From NCBI GenBank assembly GCA_947365485.1, contig CANAXK010000021.1:1-14098 (forward strand): a DNA stretch of 14,098 nucleotides, in the 5' to 3' direction. The notes under the pieces were generated by a model. The model had not been told where the DNA came from. It saw nothing but the letters and a program-made list of their open reading frames with translations, and did no database searches. Source of the DNA: an uncultured bacterium. Lineage in GTDB: Bacteria > Cyanobacteriota > Vampirovibrionia > Gastranaerophilales > Gastranaerophilaceae. This document shows, piece by piece, positions 7,186 through 13,486 of the stretch. Every line of letters starts with the position of its first letter. Position 1 is the first letter of the stretch. The position numbers and the translations under genes were made by a program.

Positions 7186-7498
7186 TTAATTTTTCTTCAA
7201 TGATTGATCCGGCTATGCCACCCACGTGAGTTCCGGCTGCTGCGCCTCCTGCGAGCACTCCCGGAATCCCTACTGCTGCAATCGCTGCGGCAGCCCCACC
7301 AGTTGCAACTATAACAGCTGCTGTGGTTAATCCAATAGCAGCTCCACTAAGGATACCAAGCAATCCACCCTTAGTACCCTGAAAAGATACATCGTTGGAA
7401 GTTTTTTGCGGTGTTTGCAAACTTTCATTTCTTTGAATTTGCGGCTTTACAACACTCTTTCTTGAATAATTTGCAGAACTAACAGAATAAATTTTCAT
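7163..7498 (-). CDS. Small glycine-zipper membrane protein with N-terminal 'SFQG' segment
   Basis: I do not recognise a named family. The 111-residue product has a polar N-terminal third rich in Ser, Asn, Gln and Lys, ending in NDVSFQGTKGG (35-45). Two very small-residue-rich hydrophobic stretches follow: GLLGILSGAAIGLTTAAVIVAT (about 45-66) and an Ala/Gly run at 67-99 with repeated GxxxG/AxxxG spacing, likely a membrane hairpin. The C-terminus is highly charged (EEKLNEDKKDK). Such glycine-zipper regions occur in oligomeric membrane proteins and some secreted or toxin-like proteins. Its start follows GGGGA and a good promoter. Its end overlaps the AAA+ gene by 23 bp, so the two form an operon and may act together. 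From memory, 'FQG/FKG' segments are frequent in Gastranaerophilales proteins; this needs checking. Confidence 0.8.
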   Translation of the reverse strand: MKIYSVSSANYSRKSVVKPQIQRNESLQTPQKTSNDVSFQGTKGGLLGILSGAAIGLTTAAVIVATGGAAAAIAAVGIPGVLAGGAAAGTHVGGIAGSIIEEKLNEDKKDK

Positions 7499-7518
7499 AA
7501 TATATCCCCTTTTTTCTG

Positions 7519-7547
7519 TTTATATCATGCAACCCAAAATAATACAA
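7519..7547 (-). promoter_or_regulatory. Promoter of the glycine-zipper/AAA+ operon
   Basis: On the minus strand: TTGTAT at 7547-7542, a 17-bp spacer, and TATAAA at 7524-7519, preceded by TGA (extended -10). The predicted leader is short and carries GGGGA before the ATG at 7498. An inverted repeat ATACAA-N4-TTGTAT (7542-7557) coincides with the -35 box and could be an operator. Confidence 0.75.
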
Positions 7548-7572
7548 TGATTTGTATAGAAATGTAAATATA

Positions 7573-8556
7573 TTATTTCACCACTAAAACAATATTGTCT
7601 GACGAAATCTTTAAGCAGTCAAGAGCTTCACAGGTTGTTTGGCGCCTTTCCCAGAGACAAGGTTGGAGCGGACAATTGCAGGCTGCTTTTATCGGGATTA
7701 CCTGATTGTTTTGAGGTATAAGTTTTTTATCATCTGTTGAGCCAAAGATTACGTAAGTCTTTACGCCCAGAGCAACAGCAATGTGAAGCGGAGCGGAATC
7801 CGAACAAAGAAAGATTTCAGCTCCGGAAATCAACTCCGCAAGCTCGCGAAGATTTTTTGTTTTTCCGAACATATTTGTGTACTTGCCCTCCGGCACAATG
7901 CGGGTGATTGTCTCAATTGTTTCCTTATCGTCAGGCCCCCCGGCAAGTATAACTTTCTTACCGCTGTCTGCAAGCTTTTCAACAACCTCTGCCCAGACCT
8001 CTGCCGGAATCGTCTTTATCATATTTTTTTTGACGCTCAAAAGACTTACGCCCGGATGAATGAGAGCGGTGTTTGGCTCAACTTCACGGCGCTCAATGTC
8101 GATTTGCGGAAGCTCGGTGTTAATATCCGTGATACCTCGAACTAAGTCGTGATACATCTTTGCAGCGTACTGGTTTTTGTTTAAATCAACAGCCTGTGTA
8201 AGTAAGATTTCGCTTAGTTTTCCGGAATTATAGCCGTAGCGTTTTTTGATGAAGGTCAGAAACAAAAATATTGATATAAATTTGTTTGAGCCGGACGAGA
8301 TTACGATATCAAAATTCTGTGTCCAGATTTTTGTAAGGAGTTTAAAAAGTTCAAGGTACTTTTTGCTTCCTTTTATGTCTGCAAAAAGAGTCTTATCAAC
8401 TATGTTTGTAAGGCTCGTAATCCCTTTGCTTCTAGGCTCCAGAGCGAGTGTAATTTCTGATTCCGGAAATTCTTTCTTTACGGAAATCATTGCCGGAAGA
8501 AACAGAATTTCATCGCCAAGACCGCCAAAATTTATAAACAAAATCTTCTTTTTCAT
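7573..8556 (-). CDS. Glycosyltransferase family 9 (heptosyltransferase-like, LPS assembly)
   Basis: A GT-B-fold transferase of the ADP-heptose:LPS heptosyltransferase family, acting at the inner face of the cytoplasmic membrane on lipid A-core or a related glycolipid. The 327-residue length fits GT9. The N-terminal motif FGGLGDEILFLPA (10-22) carries the conserved Asp15 that is the catalytic base in WaaC-type enzymes. The C-terminal donor-binding motif CSDSAPLHIAVALGV (251-265) and FGSTD (271-275) are clear. The cysteine-rich tail (Cys293, 295, 300, 309, 314) is common in the family. Which sugar it transfers cannot be said. It is divergent from the LCP gene (88 bp between starts) and followed 74 bp later by the glycine-zipper gene, which has its own promoter. 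There is no proper ribosome-binding site at the start. Confidence 0.9.
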   Translation of the reverse strand: MKKKILFINFGGLGDEILFLPAMISVKKEFPESEITLALEPRSKGITSLTNIVDKTLFADIKGSKKYLELFKLLTKIWTQNFDIVISSGSNKFISIFLFLTFIKKRYGYNSGKLSEILLTQAVDLNKNQYAAKMYHDLVRGITDINTELPQIDIERREVEPNTALIHPGVSLLSVKKNMIKTIPAEVWAEVVEKLADSGKKVILAGGPDDKETIETITRIVPEGKYTNMFGKTKNLRELAELISGAEIFLCSDSAPLHIAVALGVKTYVIFGSTDDKKLIPQNNQVIPIKAACNCPLQPCLWERRQTTCEALDCLKISSDNIVLVVK

Positions 8557-8562
8557 ACCTTT

Positions 8563-8591
8563 GTTTTACTTTAAAAATGTTTACTTTTCAA
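8563..8591 (-). promoter_or_regulatory. Possible promoter of the GT9 gene, leaderless
   Basis: On the minus strand: TTGAAA at 8591-8586, 17-bp spacer, TAAAAC at 8568-8563. Predicted +1 is 8556, exactly the A of the start codon. The -10 is imperfect, so this is a moderate call. Confidence 0.4.
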
Positions 8592-8594
8592 TAA

Positions 8595-8623
8595 TTGATT
8601 TATCTTTATGCTTAAAATATAAT
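8595..8623 (+). promoter_or_regulatory. Promoter of the LCP-family gene
   Basis: TTGATT at 8595-8600, 17-bp spacer, TATAAT at 8618-8623; predicted +1 is 8630, giving a 15-nt leader with a purine-rich AGAGAG (8632-8637). The promoter lies between the divergent GT9 promoter and the start at 8645, and it rules out a longer N-terminus for the LCP protein. Confidence 0.82.
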
Positions 8624-8644
8624 TTTTGTAAAGAGAGTAAAGCC

Positions 8645-9958
8645 ATGAAAATAGCAAACAATAATCAGCAAGAAGAATATAAAGCATTTTTAAAAAATAT
8701 ACGTGAAGAACGTGACCGTACCTCAAATTTTGCAAAGCTCCTTTTTACAGTGGTTTTGGCGATTCTTGTTGCGGTAATTATTTGCGTTACTCTGGTTGAA
8801 AACAATTTCTTTGTAAATTCCGCATCGCAGGAACAAATCACAGAAGCAAACGGATTTTTTAAGTTTTCAAGAAAACAGAGAAAGAATTTTGAGGTTCCTT
8901 TCTCTCCAAGAAGACAAAATATTTTGCTCCTGGGGGTTGATTCAAACGGCGACGGAGCTGATTTGTGGGAAGGCACACGCTCTGATACGATTATTATTGT
9001 GAATGTTGATCCAAAAACACACTCAATAAACGCGATTTCTATCCCGCGTGACAGCAAGGTTTATCTTCCTGAAAACAAAGGCGTGCAAAAGATTAACTCG
9101 GCTCACGCAATCGGAGGCGTAAACCTCGTTAAAAAGACGCTTAAAGAAACATTCGGTATAAAAATAGACAAATATATAATTGTACACGACGAAGCTGTAG
9201 AAAAAATCGTTGATGCAATGGGCGGGATTCCGATTTACGTTGAAAAACGCATGAAGTACCACGATTACGCAGGCAAGCTTCATATTGATTTGGAAAAAGG
9301 AAACACCGTGCTCAACGGTAAACAGGCTGTCGGGTATTTAAGATACAGAAAAGACGGACTTGGCGATATTGGCAGAACCCAGCGTCAGCAGTGGTTTATG
9401 AGGAGTTTATTTGAAAAGCTTCATTCTCCTCAGGTGATTACAAAAATTCCCGACGTTCTTAATATTTGCCACACCTATGTAAAAACAGACATGAGTTTTT
9501 ACGAACTTTCACAATACGCAGCTTTTGCTAGAAGTGTTGATGAGAATAAAATAGAAATTGCGACTCTTCCAGGTGCGCCAAACCAGAAGGGCTACATCAG
9601 CTACTGGATTCTTGACCCTAAAAAGACGCAGGAAGTGATAAATCGCATGATATACCGTGACAAACCAACTCTTGACGGTGCCAAGTTCAAGGCCGGAATC
9701 ATGTATTCTCCGCGTAAGGAAGAAGAAGCTCAGGCAATGAAAGAAAAGTTTAACGAGCTCGGGTTTGAGGTTAACATGCTAAAGATTACGCACCTTTCAC
9801 ACACGCGTTTTGTTGCGAACAAGAACGCTGTGACTGTTGACTTCCTGAATTGGCTACAGAAGAAGATGCCGGAATTAAACAACATGCAGTTTGTTTATGA
9901 CCCGACAGAAATATTTTCTGTTGGCAGTGATTTTACGATAATTCTTGCAGAAGGTTAA
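8645..9958 (+). CDS. LytR-CpsA-Psr (LCP) family protein with C-terminal LytR_C domain
   Basis: LCP proteins are membrane-anchored enzymes that move lipid-linked polymers, such as wall glycans, onto peptidoglycan outside the cytoplasmic membrane. The product is 437 residues from this start: a short charged cytoplasmic head (1-30), one membrane span (31-50), then an extracytoplasmic LCP domain (about 92-260). Visible motifs are ILLLGVDS (93-100), TRSDTIIIVNVD (111-122), SIPRDSKVYLP (132-142) and RYRKDGLGDIGRTQRQQ (233-249), which together hold the conserved Asp and Arg residues that bind the pyrophosphate lipid. A LytR_C-type domain follows (about 347-435). The same frame stays open upstream to 8246 without the span; I chose 8645 because the promoter and span fit it. 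LCP proteins are also found in Cyanobacteria. The GT9 gene is divergent; dapF converges one base after the stop. Confidence 0.92.
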   Translation: MKIANNNQQEEYKAFLKNIREERDRTSNFAKLLFTVVLAILVAVIICVTLVENNFFVNSASQEQITEANGFFKFSRKQRKNFEVPFSPRRQNILLLGVDSNGDGADLWEGTRSDTIIIVNVDPKTHSINAISIPRDSKVYLPENKGVQKINSAHAIGGVNLVKKTLKETFGIKIDKYIIVHDEAVEKIVDAMGGIPIYVEKRMKYHDYAGKLHIDLEKGNTVLNGKQAVGYLRYRKDGLGDIGRTQRQQWFMRSLFEKLHSPQVITKIPDVLNICHTYVKTDMSFYELSQYAAFARSVDENKIEIATLPGAPNQKGYISYWILDPKKTQEVINRMIYRDKPTLDGAKFKAGIMYSPRKEEEAQAMKEKFNELGFEVNMLKITHLSHTRFVANKNAVTVDFLNWLQKKMPELNNMQFVYDPTEIFSVGSDFTIILAEG

Positions 9959-9959
9959 T

Positions 9960-10805
9960 TTATCCTAATTCAGCAGTGAAAACATAATCCGCTGGGCCTG
10001 TAAGGAAAACATCCCCATTTGGATTATTCGGCGTGCCGTTCCAGACAACATTTACTTTCCCGCCAGGAAGCTCAACATCAACACAGTTTTCCAAGTATCC
10101 ATTAAGCACACCTGCAACAACGCTTGCGCAGGCACCTGTTCCGCAGGCAAGAGTGATTCCGCATCCGCGCTCCCATACAGAAAGCTCAATTTTTTTGTAC
10201 GATTTTATTTTTACAAACTCAACGTTTGTTTTTTCCGGAAACTCCGCGCCCAATTCAATCAAAGGTCCATATTCTTTTGCTAATGCCATTGTGTCGTCGT
10301 CAGGAGACACAAAGATTACAAAATGCGGGTTGCCCATTGATACAGCGTTGCCTTCAAAAATCATGTTCTTTACTGATATTTTGTAATTCAAATTGCTGTT
10401 CGGCAAGAAAGGAATTTTCTCCGTATCAAGAATCGGCTTTGACATGTTAACTCTAACTGTGCCGTCTTCCAAAATCTTAGGCGTCATAATCCCTGCAAGA
10501 GTCTTGACCGTAAATTCGTCCTTGTCAACCAGCTTTTTATCAAAAACATACTTTGCGAAACATCTCATGCCGTTTCCGCACATCTGGGCAGTTGAGCCGT
10601 CAGAATTGTAGAAAAACCAGCCGATATCTGTATCGTCTGTGTTCAAATTCGGTATAATAAGTCCGTCTGCTCCCACGCCAAAATGCCGGTCACAGAGCTT
10701 TTTTGCTGCGTCTGAAAACGATAAACCCAGCTTCAAAAACTCCTCATAATCCACAATAACAAAATCATTTCCGCATCCCTGCATTTTGGTTACTTTTATA
10801 CTCAT
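9960..10805 (-). CDS. dapF: Diaminopimelate epimerase
   Basis: Converts LL- to meso-diaminopimelate, the last step before lysine and the source of the peptidoglycan cross-linking residue. The 281-residue length is normal. Both catalytic cysteines are in their signature contexts: QMCGNGMRC (Cys76) and ACGTGACA (Cys221). The N-terminal MQGCGNDFVIVD and the GNPHFV (158-163) substrate segments are also present, and the two-domain pseudo-symmetry is intact. AAAGGA (10819-10814) sits eight bases before the start. The gene is divergent from hisS across 52 bp and ends one base from the end of the LCP gene, so it is a single-gene unit squeezed between oppositely oriented neighbours, with no room for a terminator of its own. 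Confidence 0.97.
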   Translation of the reverse strand: MSIKVTKMQGCGNDFVIVDYEEFLKLGLSFSDAAKKLCDRHFGVGADGLIIPNLNTDDTDIGWFFYNSDGSTAQMCGNGMRCFAKYVFDKKLVDKDEFTVKTLAGIMTPKILEDGTVRVNMSKPILDTEKIPFLPNSNLNYKISVKNMIFEGNAVSMGNPHFVIFVSPDDDTMALAKEYGPLIELGAEFPEKTNVEFVKIKSYKKIELSVWERGCGITLACGTGACASVVAGVLNGYLENCVDVELPGGKVNVVWNGTPNNPNGDVFLTGPADYVFTAELG

Positions 10806-10832
10806 TTACTTAATCCTTTCATGTAGTACAAT
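10805..10832 (+). promoter_or_regulatory. Possible promoter of hisS
   Basis: TTTACT at 10805-10810, a 16-bp spacer, and TACAAT at 10827-10832. It reads out of the first codon of dapF. The match is moderate; the AAAGGA at 10843-10848 lies nine bases before the hisS start and fixes that start at 10858. Confidence 0.5.
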
Positions 10833-10835
10833 TAT

Positions 10836-10864
10836 AGTATATAAAGGAATTTGGATTATGGCAA
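10836..10864 (-). promoter_or_regulatory. Promoter of dapF, with its -35 inside hisS
   Basis: On the minus strand: TTGCCA at 10864-10859, a 17-bp spacer, and TATACT at 10841-10836. The -35 box is made from the first codons of hisS, so the two divergent promoters interlock in a gap too short for both to be occupied at once. Confidence 0.6.
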
Positions 10865-12093
10865 TAATAAAAGTACAAAAAGGAACAAAAGATATACTTC
10901 CTGCTGAAATGCCGGTTTGGCACTTCATGGAAGAAAAAGCAAACGAAGTTTTTACAAAATATGGCGCAAAAGAAATCAGAACCCCGATTTTCGAAGCCAC
11001 AGAACTCTTTGCACGCGGCGTGGGCGACACAACCGATATCGTAAACAAAGAAATGTACACTTTTGAAAAAAGCGAACGCTCGCTTACACTCCGTCCGGAA
11101 AACACCGCTGGCGTTGTTCGTGCGTTCATCGAAAACGGGATGCACAGACTTTCTGCTCCGGTAAAACTCTGGTACAAAGGCTCGATGTTCCGTTACGAGC
11201 GTCCGCAGGCTGGCCGCCAGAGACAGTTCCATCAGGTTGGGGTAGAAGTTTTTGGAATCAAGCAGGCAACTGCTGACGCGGAAGTCATTCTCATGGCTGT
11301 AAATTACTTGAAAGCTCTTGGGCTTAATGATTTGAGCGTTGAGTTAAATTCACTCGGATGTCCTGAATGCAGAGAGGTGTTCAAGACAAAGCTTAAAGAA
11401 GTGATAAAGCCTTACTTGAGTGAACTCTGTCCAGACTGTCAGGCGCGTTACGAGAAGAACCCGTTGAGGCTTCTTGACTGCAAGGTTGAAGAATGTAAAG
11501 AGATTTACGCAAAGCCGGAAATTCAGGCAATAATCCAGTCTGATTTTATCTGCGAAGAGTGTGCGAGCCACTTCAATGAGCTTCAGGGATACTTGAATGC
11601 TTTGAACATAAATTATACAATCAACAAGCTTCTTGTAAGAGGTTTGGATTACTATAACCGCACTGTTTTTGAAATCAAGTCAAACAACCTTGGTTCGCAA
11701 AACGCTGTCTGTGGCGGTGGTCGTTACGACAGTCTTGTCCGGAATCTTGGAGGAGAAGACACACCGGCAATCGGGTTTGCGATGGGCATGGAGCGTCTGG
11801 CTGCGCTTATTGGAAACAAGGAAGAGAAAAAGACAGTGGCTTTTGTTGTTTCGAACGCACCGCTTGAGGCAATTAAGCTTACAGAGGAGCTTCGTGCAAA
11901 AGGGATTACAGCAGAGTTTGACCTTACAAACAAGAAGTTTGTGAAGCAGCTTGAAAAAGCTTCTAAGGTTGCTGATTTTGCGGTGATTTTAGGTGAAGAT
12001 GAGATTGCTGCCGGCAAGGTAACGGTGAAGAATCTTGCAACATCGGAGCAGAAAACAATTGCGAGAAGCGATTTGGTAGAATATTTAAAGTAA
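10858..12093 (+). CDS. hisS: Histidyl-tRNA synthetase
   Basis: Charges tRNA-His with histidine in the cytosol. The 411-residue product shows the class II core: KGTKDILP (8-15), TLRPENTAG (77-85), motif 2 with GSMFRYERPQAGRQRQFHQ (108-126), the histidine-specific RGLDYYNRTVFE (261-272) and GGGRYDSLV (286-294), motif 3 IGFAMGMERL (305-314), and a C-terminal anticodon-binding domain from about 325. The insertion domain carries eight cysteines in pairs (Cys168/171, 191/194, 208/213, 232/235), a pattern found in many bacterial HisRS and possibly metal-binding. An upstream in-frame ATG at 10786 would add 24 hydrophobic residues overlapping dapF; the ribosome-binding site and family alignment support 10858. 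A strong hairpin terminator follows. Confidence 0.97.
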   Translation: MAIIKVQKGTKDILPAEMPVWHFMEEKANEVFTKYGAKEIRTPIFEATELFARGVGDTTDIVNKEMYTFEKSERSLTLRPENTAGVVRAFIENGMHRLSAPVKLWYKGSMFRYERPQAGRQRQFHQVGVEVFGIKQATADAEVILMAVNYLKALGLNDLSVELNSLGCPECREVFKTKLKEVIKPYLSELCPDCQARYEKNPLRLLDCKVEECKEIYAKPEIQAIIQSDFICEECASHFNELQGYLNALNINYTINKLLVRGLDYYNRTVFEIKSNNLGSQNAVCGGGRYDSLVRNLGGEDTPAIGFAMGMERLAALIGNKEEKKTVAFVVSNAPLEAIKLTEELRAKGITAEFDLTNKKFVKQLEKASKVADFAVILGEDEIAAGKVTVKNLATSEQKTIARSDLVEYLK

Positions 12094-12101
12094 TTTATTT
12101 T

Positions 12102-12142
12102 GACGAGTGAAATGCAAAATTATTTCATTCGTCTTATTTTTT
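12102..12142 (+). terminator. Intrinsic terminator of hisS
   Basis: A 12-bp stem (12102-12113 with 12122-12133, one G-T wobble) encloses an eight-base loop and is followed by TTATTTTTTAT. On the opposite strand the stem is followed by an A-rich tract, so it works mainly for hisS. The T-rich tail is also the 3' end of the 55-aa ORF on the other strand. Confidence 0.85.
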
Positions 12143-12301
12143 ATCAACAATACTATTTAATTTTTTTCTTAAGCATAACAAATATTGTATCTCGTTAATA
12201 GTATTAATTGATTCATTTACAGCCATCAGCTGGCACTGTAAAGCCTCTTGCAGTACCTCTAATCTATTTACAAGTTCTTGTTCTATTTCTTCAGATATCA
12301 T
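12134..12301 (-). CDS. Small hypothetical protein, 55 aa, predicted coiled coil
   Basis: An open frame of 55 codons starts at 12301 and stops at 12136-12134. AGGA (12310-12307) lies five bases before the ATG. The product starts MISEEIEQELVNRLEVLQEA and continues with leucines and isoleucines at heptad-like spacing (VNRLEVLQEALQCQLMAVNE, then INTINEIQYLLCLRKK), so one long amphipathic helix is likely. No membrane span, metal site or known motif is seen. It is divergent from the XRE regulator, 75 bp apart, and its stop codon falls in the hisS terminator tail. It fills most of what would otherwise be a 283-bp empty gap. Real gene status is likely but not certain; a partner or target of the regulator is conceivable. 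Confidence 0.55.
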   Translation of the reverse strand: MISEEIEQELVNRLEVLQEALQCQLMAVNESINTINEIQYLLCLRKKLNSIVDKK

Positions 12302-12343
12302 TGCATTCCTAACTAGTCTTTTGTCCCGAAAAATAGCTTACAG

Positions 12344-12381
12344 ACATGTCTTACAATTTATTCCAAAATAGATTACATGTC
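12344..12381. repeat. Repeated ACATGTC motif between the 55-aa ORF and the XRE gene
   Basis: ACATGTC occurs at 12344-12350 and again at 12375-12381, 31 bp apart (about three helical turns). Each has a palindromic ACATGT core; the first is part of the longer perfect palindrome AGACATGTCT (12342-12351), and the second includes the XRE start codon. This spacing and placement fit operators for autoregulation by the XRE protein. Confidence 0.45.
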
Positions 12382-12586
12382 AAGGCTGAAACTTTTAGGC
12401 AACAACATAAAGAAATACAGAGAGTTGAGAGGGCTCTCTCAGAATCAGCTTGCAGAAATGGTTGACTTATCCCGTGAGTACATTGCCGATGTTGAGCGAG
12501 GGCATAAACGAATCAGTCTTAAAAAGCTTTTTGAGATTGTGGATGTTCTAGAAATTAGGTGTTCAAATCTTGTAGATTTCAATTAA
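12377..12586 (+). CDS. XRE-family helix-turn-helix regulator, 69 aa
   Basis: A small single-domain DNA-binding protein of the Cro/C1 (XRE) type. The whole length is the five-helix HTH_3 fold: GNNIKKYRELRGLSQNQLAEMVDLSREYIADVERGHKRISLKKLFEIVDVLEI, with the SQNQLAEM helix and the recognition helix SREYIADVERG at about 32-42. There is no sensor or dimerisation domain. Proteins of this size occur as stand-alone housekeeping regulators, restriction-modification controllers (C proteins) and antitoxins; no restriction or toxin gene is next to it, but the divergent 55-aa ORF is an unknown partner. No ribosome-binding site precedes the ATG; a weak CAGACA-N17-CAAAAT promoter (12341-12369) would start transcription at 12376, one base before the start codon. 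A strong terminator follows at once. Confidence 0.92.
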   Translation: MSRLKLLGNNIKKYRELRGLSQNQLAEMVDLSREYIADVERGHKRISLKKLFEIVDVLEIRCSNLVDFN

Positions 12587-12615
12587 AAAAGCCGGCTTGC
12601 ATAAGCCGGCTTTTT
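12586..12615. terminator. Bidirectional intrinsic terminator between the XRE gene and rpsI
   Basis: A perfect 13-bp stem (12586-12598 with 12603-12615) with loop GCAT and core GCCGGCTT/AAGCCGGC, flanked by A and T runs on the two sides. It overlaps the last base of the XRE stop codon and serves both that gene and the ribosomal-protein operon coming from the right. Confidence 0.93.
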
Positions 12616-12633
12616 GTAACATCCTCGTGAGTA

Positions 12634-13032
12634 TTAACGTTTGCTGAATTGGAAACGTTTTCTTGCTCTTTTTCTACCGTATTTTTTACGTTCTTTAACA
12701 CGTGCGTCACGAGTTAACAAACCTTCTGAACGCAATACGTTTTTGTATTCTTCATTAACTTTTAGAAGAGCTCTTGAAATACCGTGTCTGATAGCAGCTG
12801 ACTGTGCAACAATACCACCGCCTACAGCTTTAACTCTTACATCATATTTGTCCTGGTTTTCAGTCAAAACAAGCGGTCTGTAAATCATCATTTCAACAGC
12901 CGGCATGTTACCGATGTAAGCGCCAAGAGTCTTTCCGTTAACGAAAATTCTGCCTTTGCCTTTTACTAGTTTTACAACTGCAACCGCACATTTTCTACGT
13001 CCGGTAGCCATAATTTCTTTAGATTCAGCCAT
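12634..13032 (-). CDS. rpsI: 30S ribosomal protein S9
   Basis: Small-subunit protein whose C-terminal tail reaches the P-site tRNA. The 132-residue product has the family opening ATGRRKCAVAVVKLVKGKGRIFVNG, the middle KAVGGGIVAQSAAIRHGISRALL, and the basic tail KKYGRKRARKRFQFSKR, including the universal terminal SKR. Its start overlaps the rplM stop by one base (TAATG), with AAAGGAG inside the end of rplM, so translation is coupled. It is the last gene of the truA-rplM-rpsI operon. Confidence 0.97.
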   Translation of the reverse strand: MAESKEIMATGRRKCAVAVVKLVKGKGRIFVNGKTLGAYIGNMPAVEMMIYRPLVLTENQDKYDVRVKAVGGGIVAQSAAIRHGISRALLKVNEEYKNVLRSEGLLTRDARVKERKKYGRKRARKRFQFSKR

Positions 13033-13469
13033 TATTTAGACTCCTTTCCTAGAACAACAGGTTTTTGTGCTGCGTGCGGGTGTTCAGAACCGCAGTAAAC
13101 TTTAAGTTTGTTGAACTGTTCTGCGCCCAAAGTGTTGTGCTGCAACATACCTTTTACAGCCTTTTCAATCAACTTGGTTGCGTCTTTTTCACGTACTTCT
13201 TTTACAGAAGCTGATTTCAAGCCACCCGGATAACCTGTGTGGTGGTAGTAAATTTTATCTGTTTCCTTGTTACCTGAAACTACAACCTTTTCTGCGTTGA
13301 TAACGATTACGAAATCGCCTGTGTCAACGTTCGGAGTGTATTCAGGTTTGTTTTTTCCTCTCAAAATGTTTGCAATGCGAACTGCCAAACGGCCAAGAAC
13401 TTCGCCTTCAGCGTCGATTACATACCATTTTCTTTCAACTTCAAGAGGTTTTGCTGAATATGTTTTCAT
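13032..13469 (-). CDS. rplM: 50S ribosomal protein L13
   Basis: Early-assembling large-subunit protein. The 145-residue product matches the family throughout: [36 protein letters not shown] near the N-terminus, [18 protein letters not shown], then [18 protein letters not shown] and [18 protein letters not shown] precedes the start. It lies 17 bp after the truA stop and overlaps rpsI by one base, the usual rplM-rpsI pairing that matches L13 and S9 output. Confidence 0.97.
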   Translation of the reverse strand: MKTYSAKPLEVERKWYVIDAEGEVLGRLAVRIANILRGKNKPEYTPNVDTGDFVIVINAEKVVVSGNKETDKIYYHHTGYPGGLKSASVKEVREKDATKLIEKAVKGMLQHNTLGAEQFNKLKVYCGSEHPHAAQKPVVLGKESK

Positions 13470-13486
13470 ATCTTTATTATCCTTCT

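Noticed and set aside
8246..8644. Extended N-terminus for the LCP protein in the same open frame
   Set aside because: It runs antisense through the GT9 gene, would bury the membrane span about 163 residues in, and lies upstream of a near-consensus promoter at 8595-8623. The start at 8645 fits family layout.
9023..9283. Minus-strand frames within the LCP gene
   Set aside because: Antisense to conserved LCP motifs, with no start signals and residue composition typical of shadow frames.
10786..10857. Upstream in-frame start for hisS (24 extra hydrophobic residues)
   Set aside because: It overlaps dapF and the divergent promoters, whereas AAAGGA precedes the ATG at 10858 and the family N-terminus begins there.
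11359..11565. Eight cysteines in the HisRS insertion domain as a novel metal site
   Set aside because: CxxC pairs with an NPLRxLDCK segment occur in many bacterial HisRS; noted in the gene entry but not unusual.
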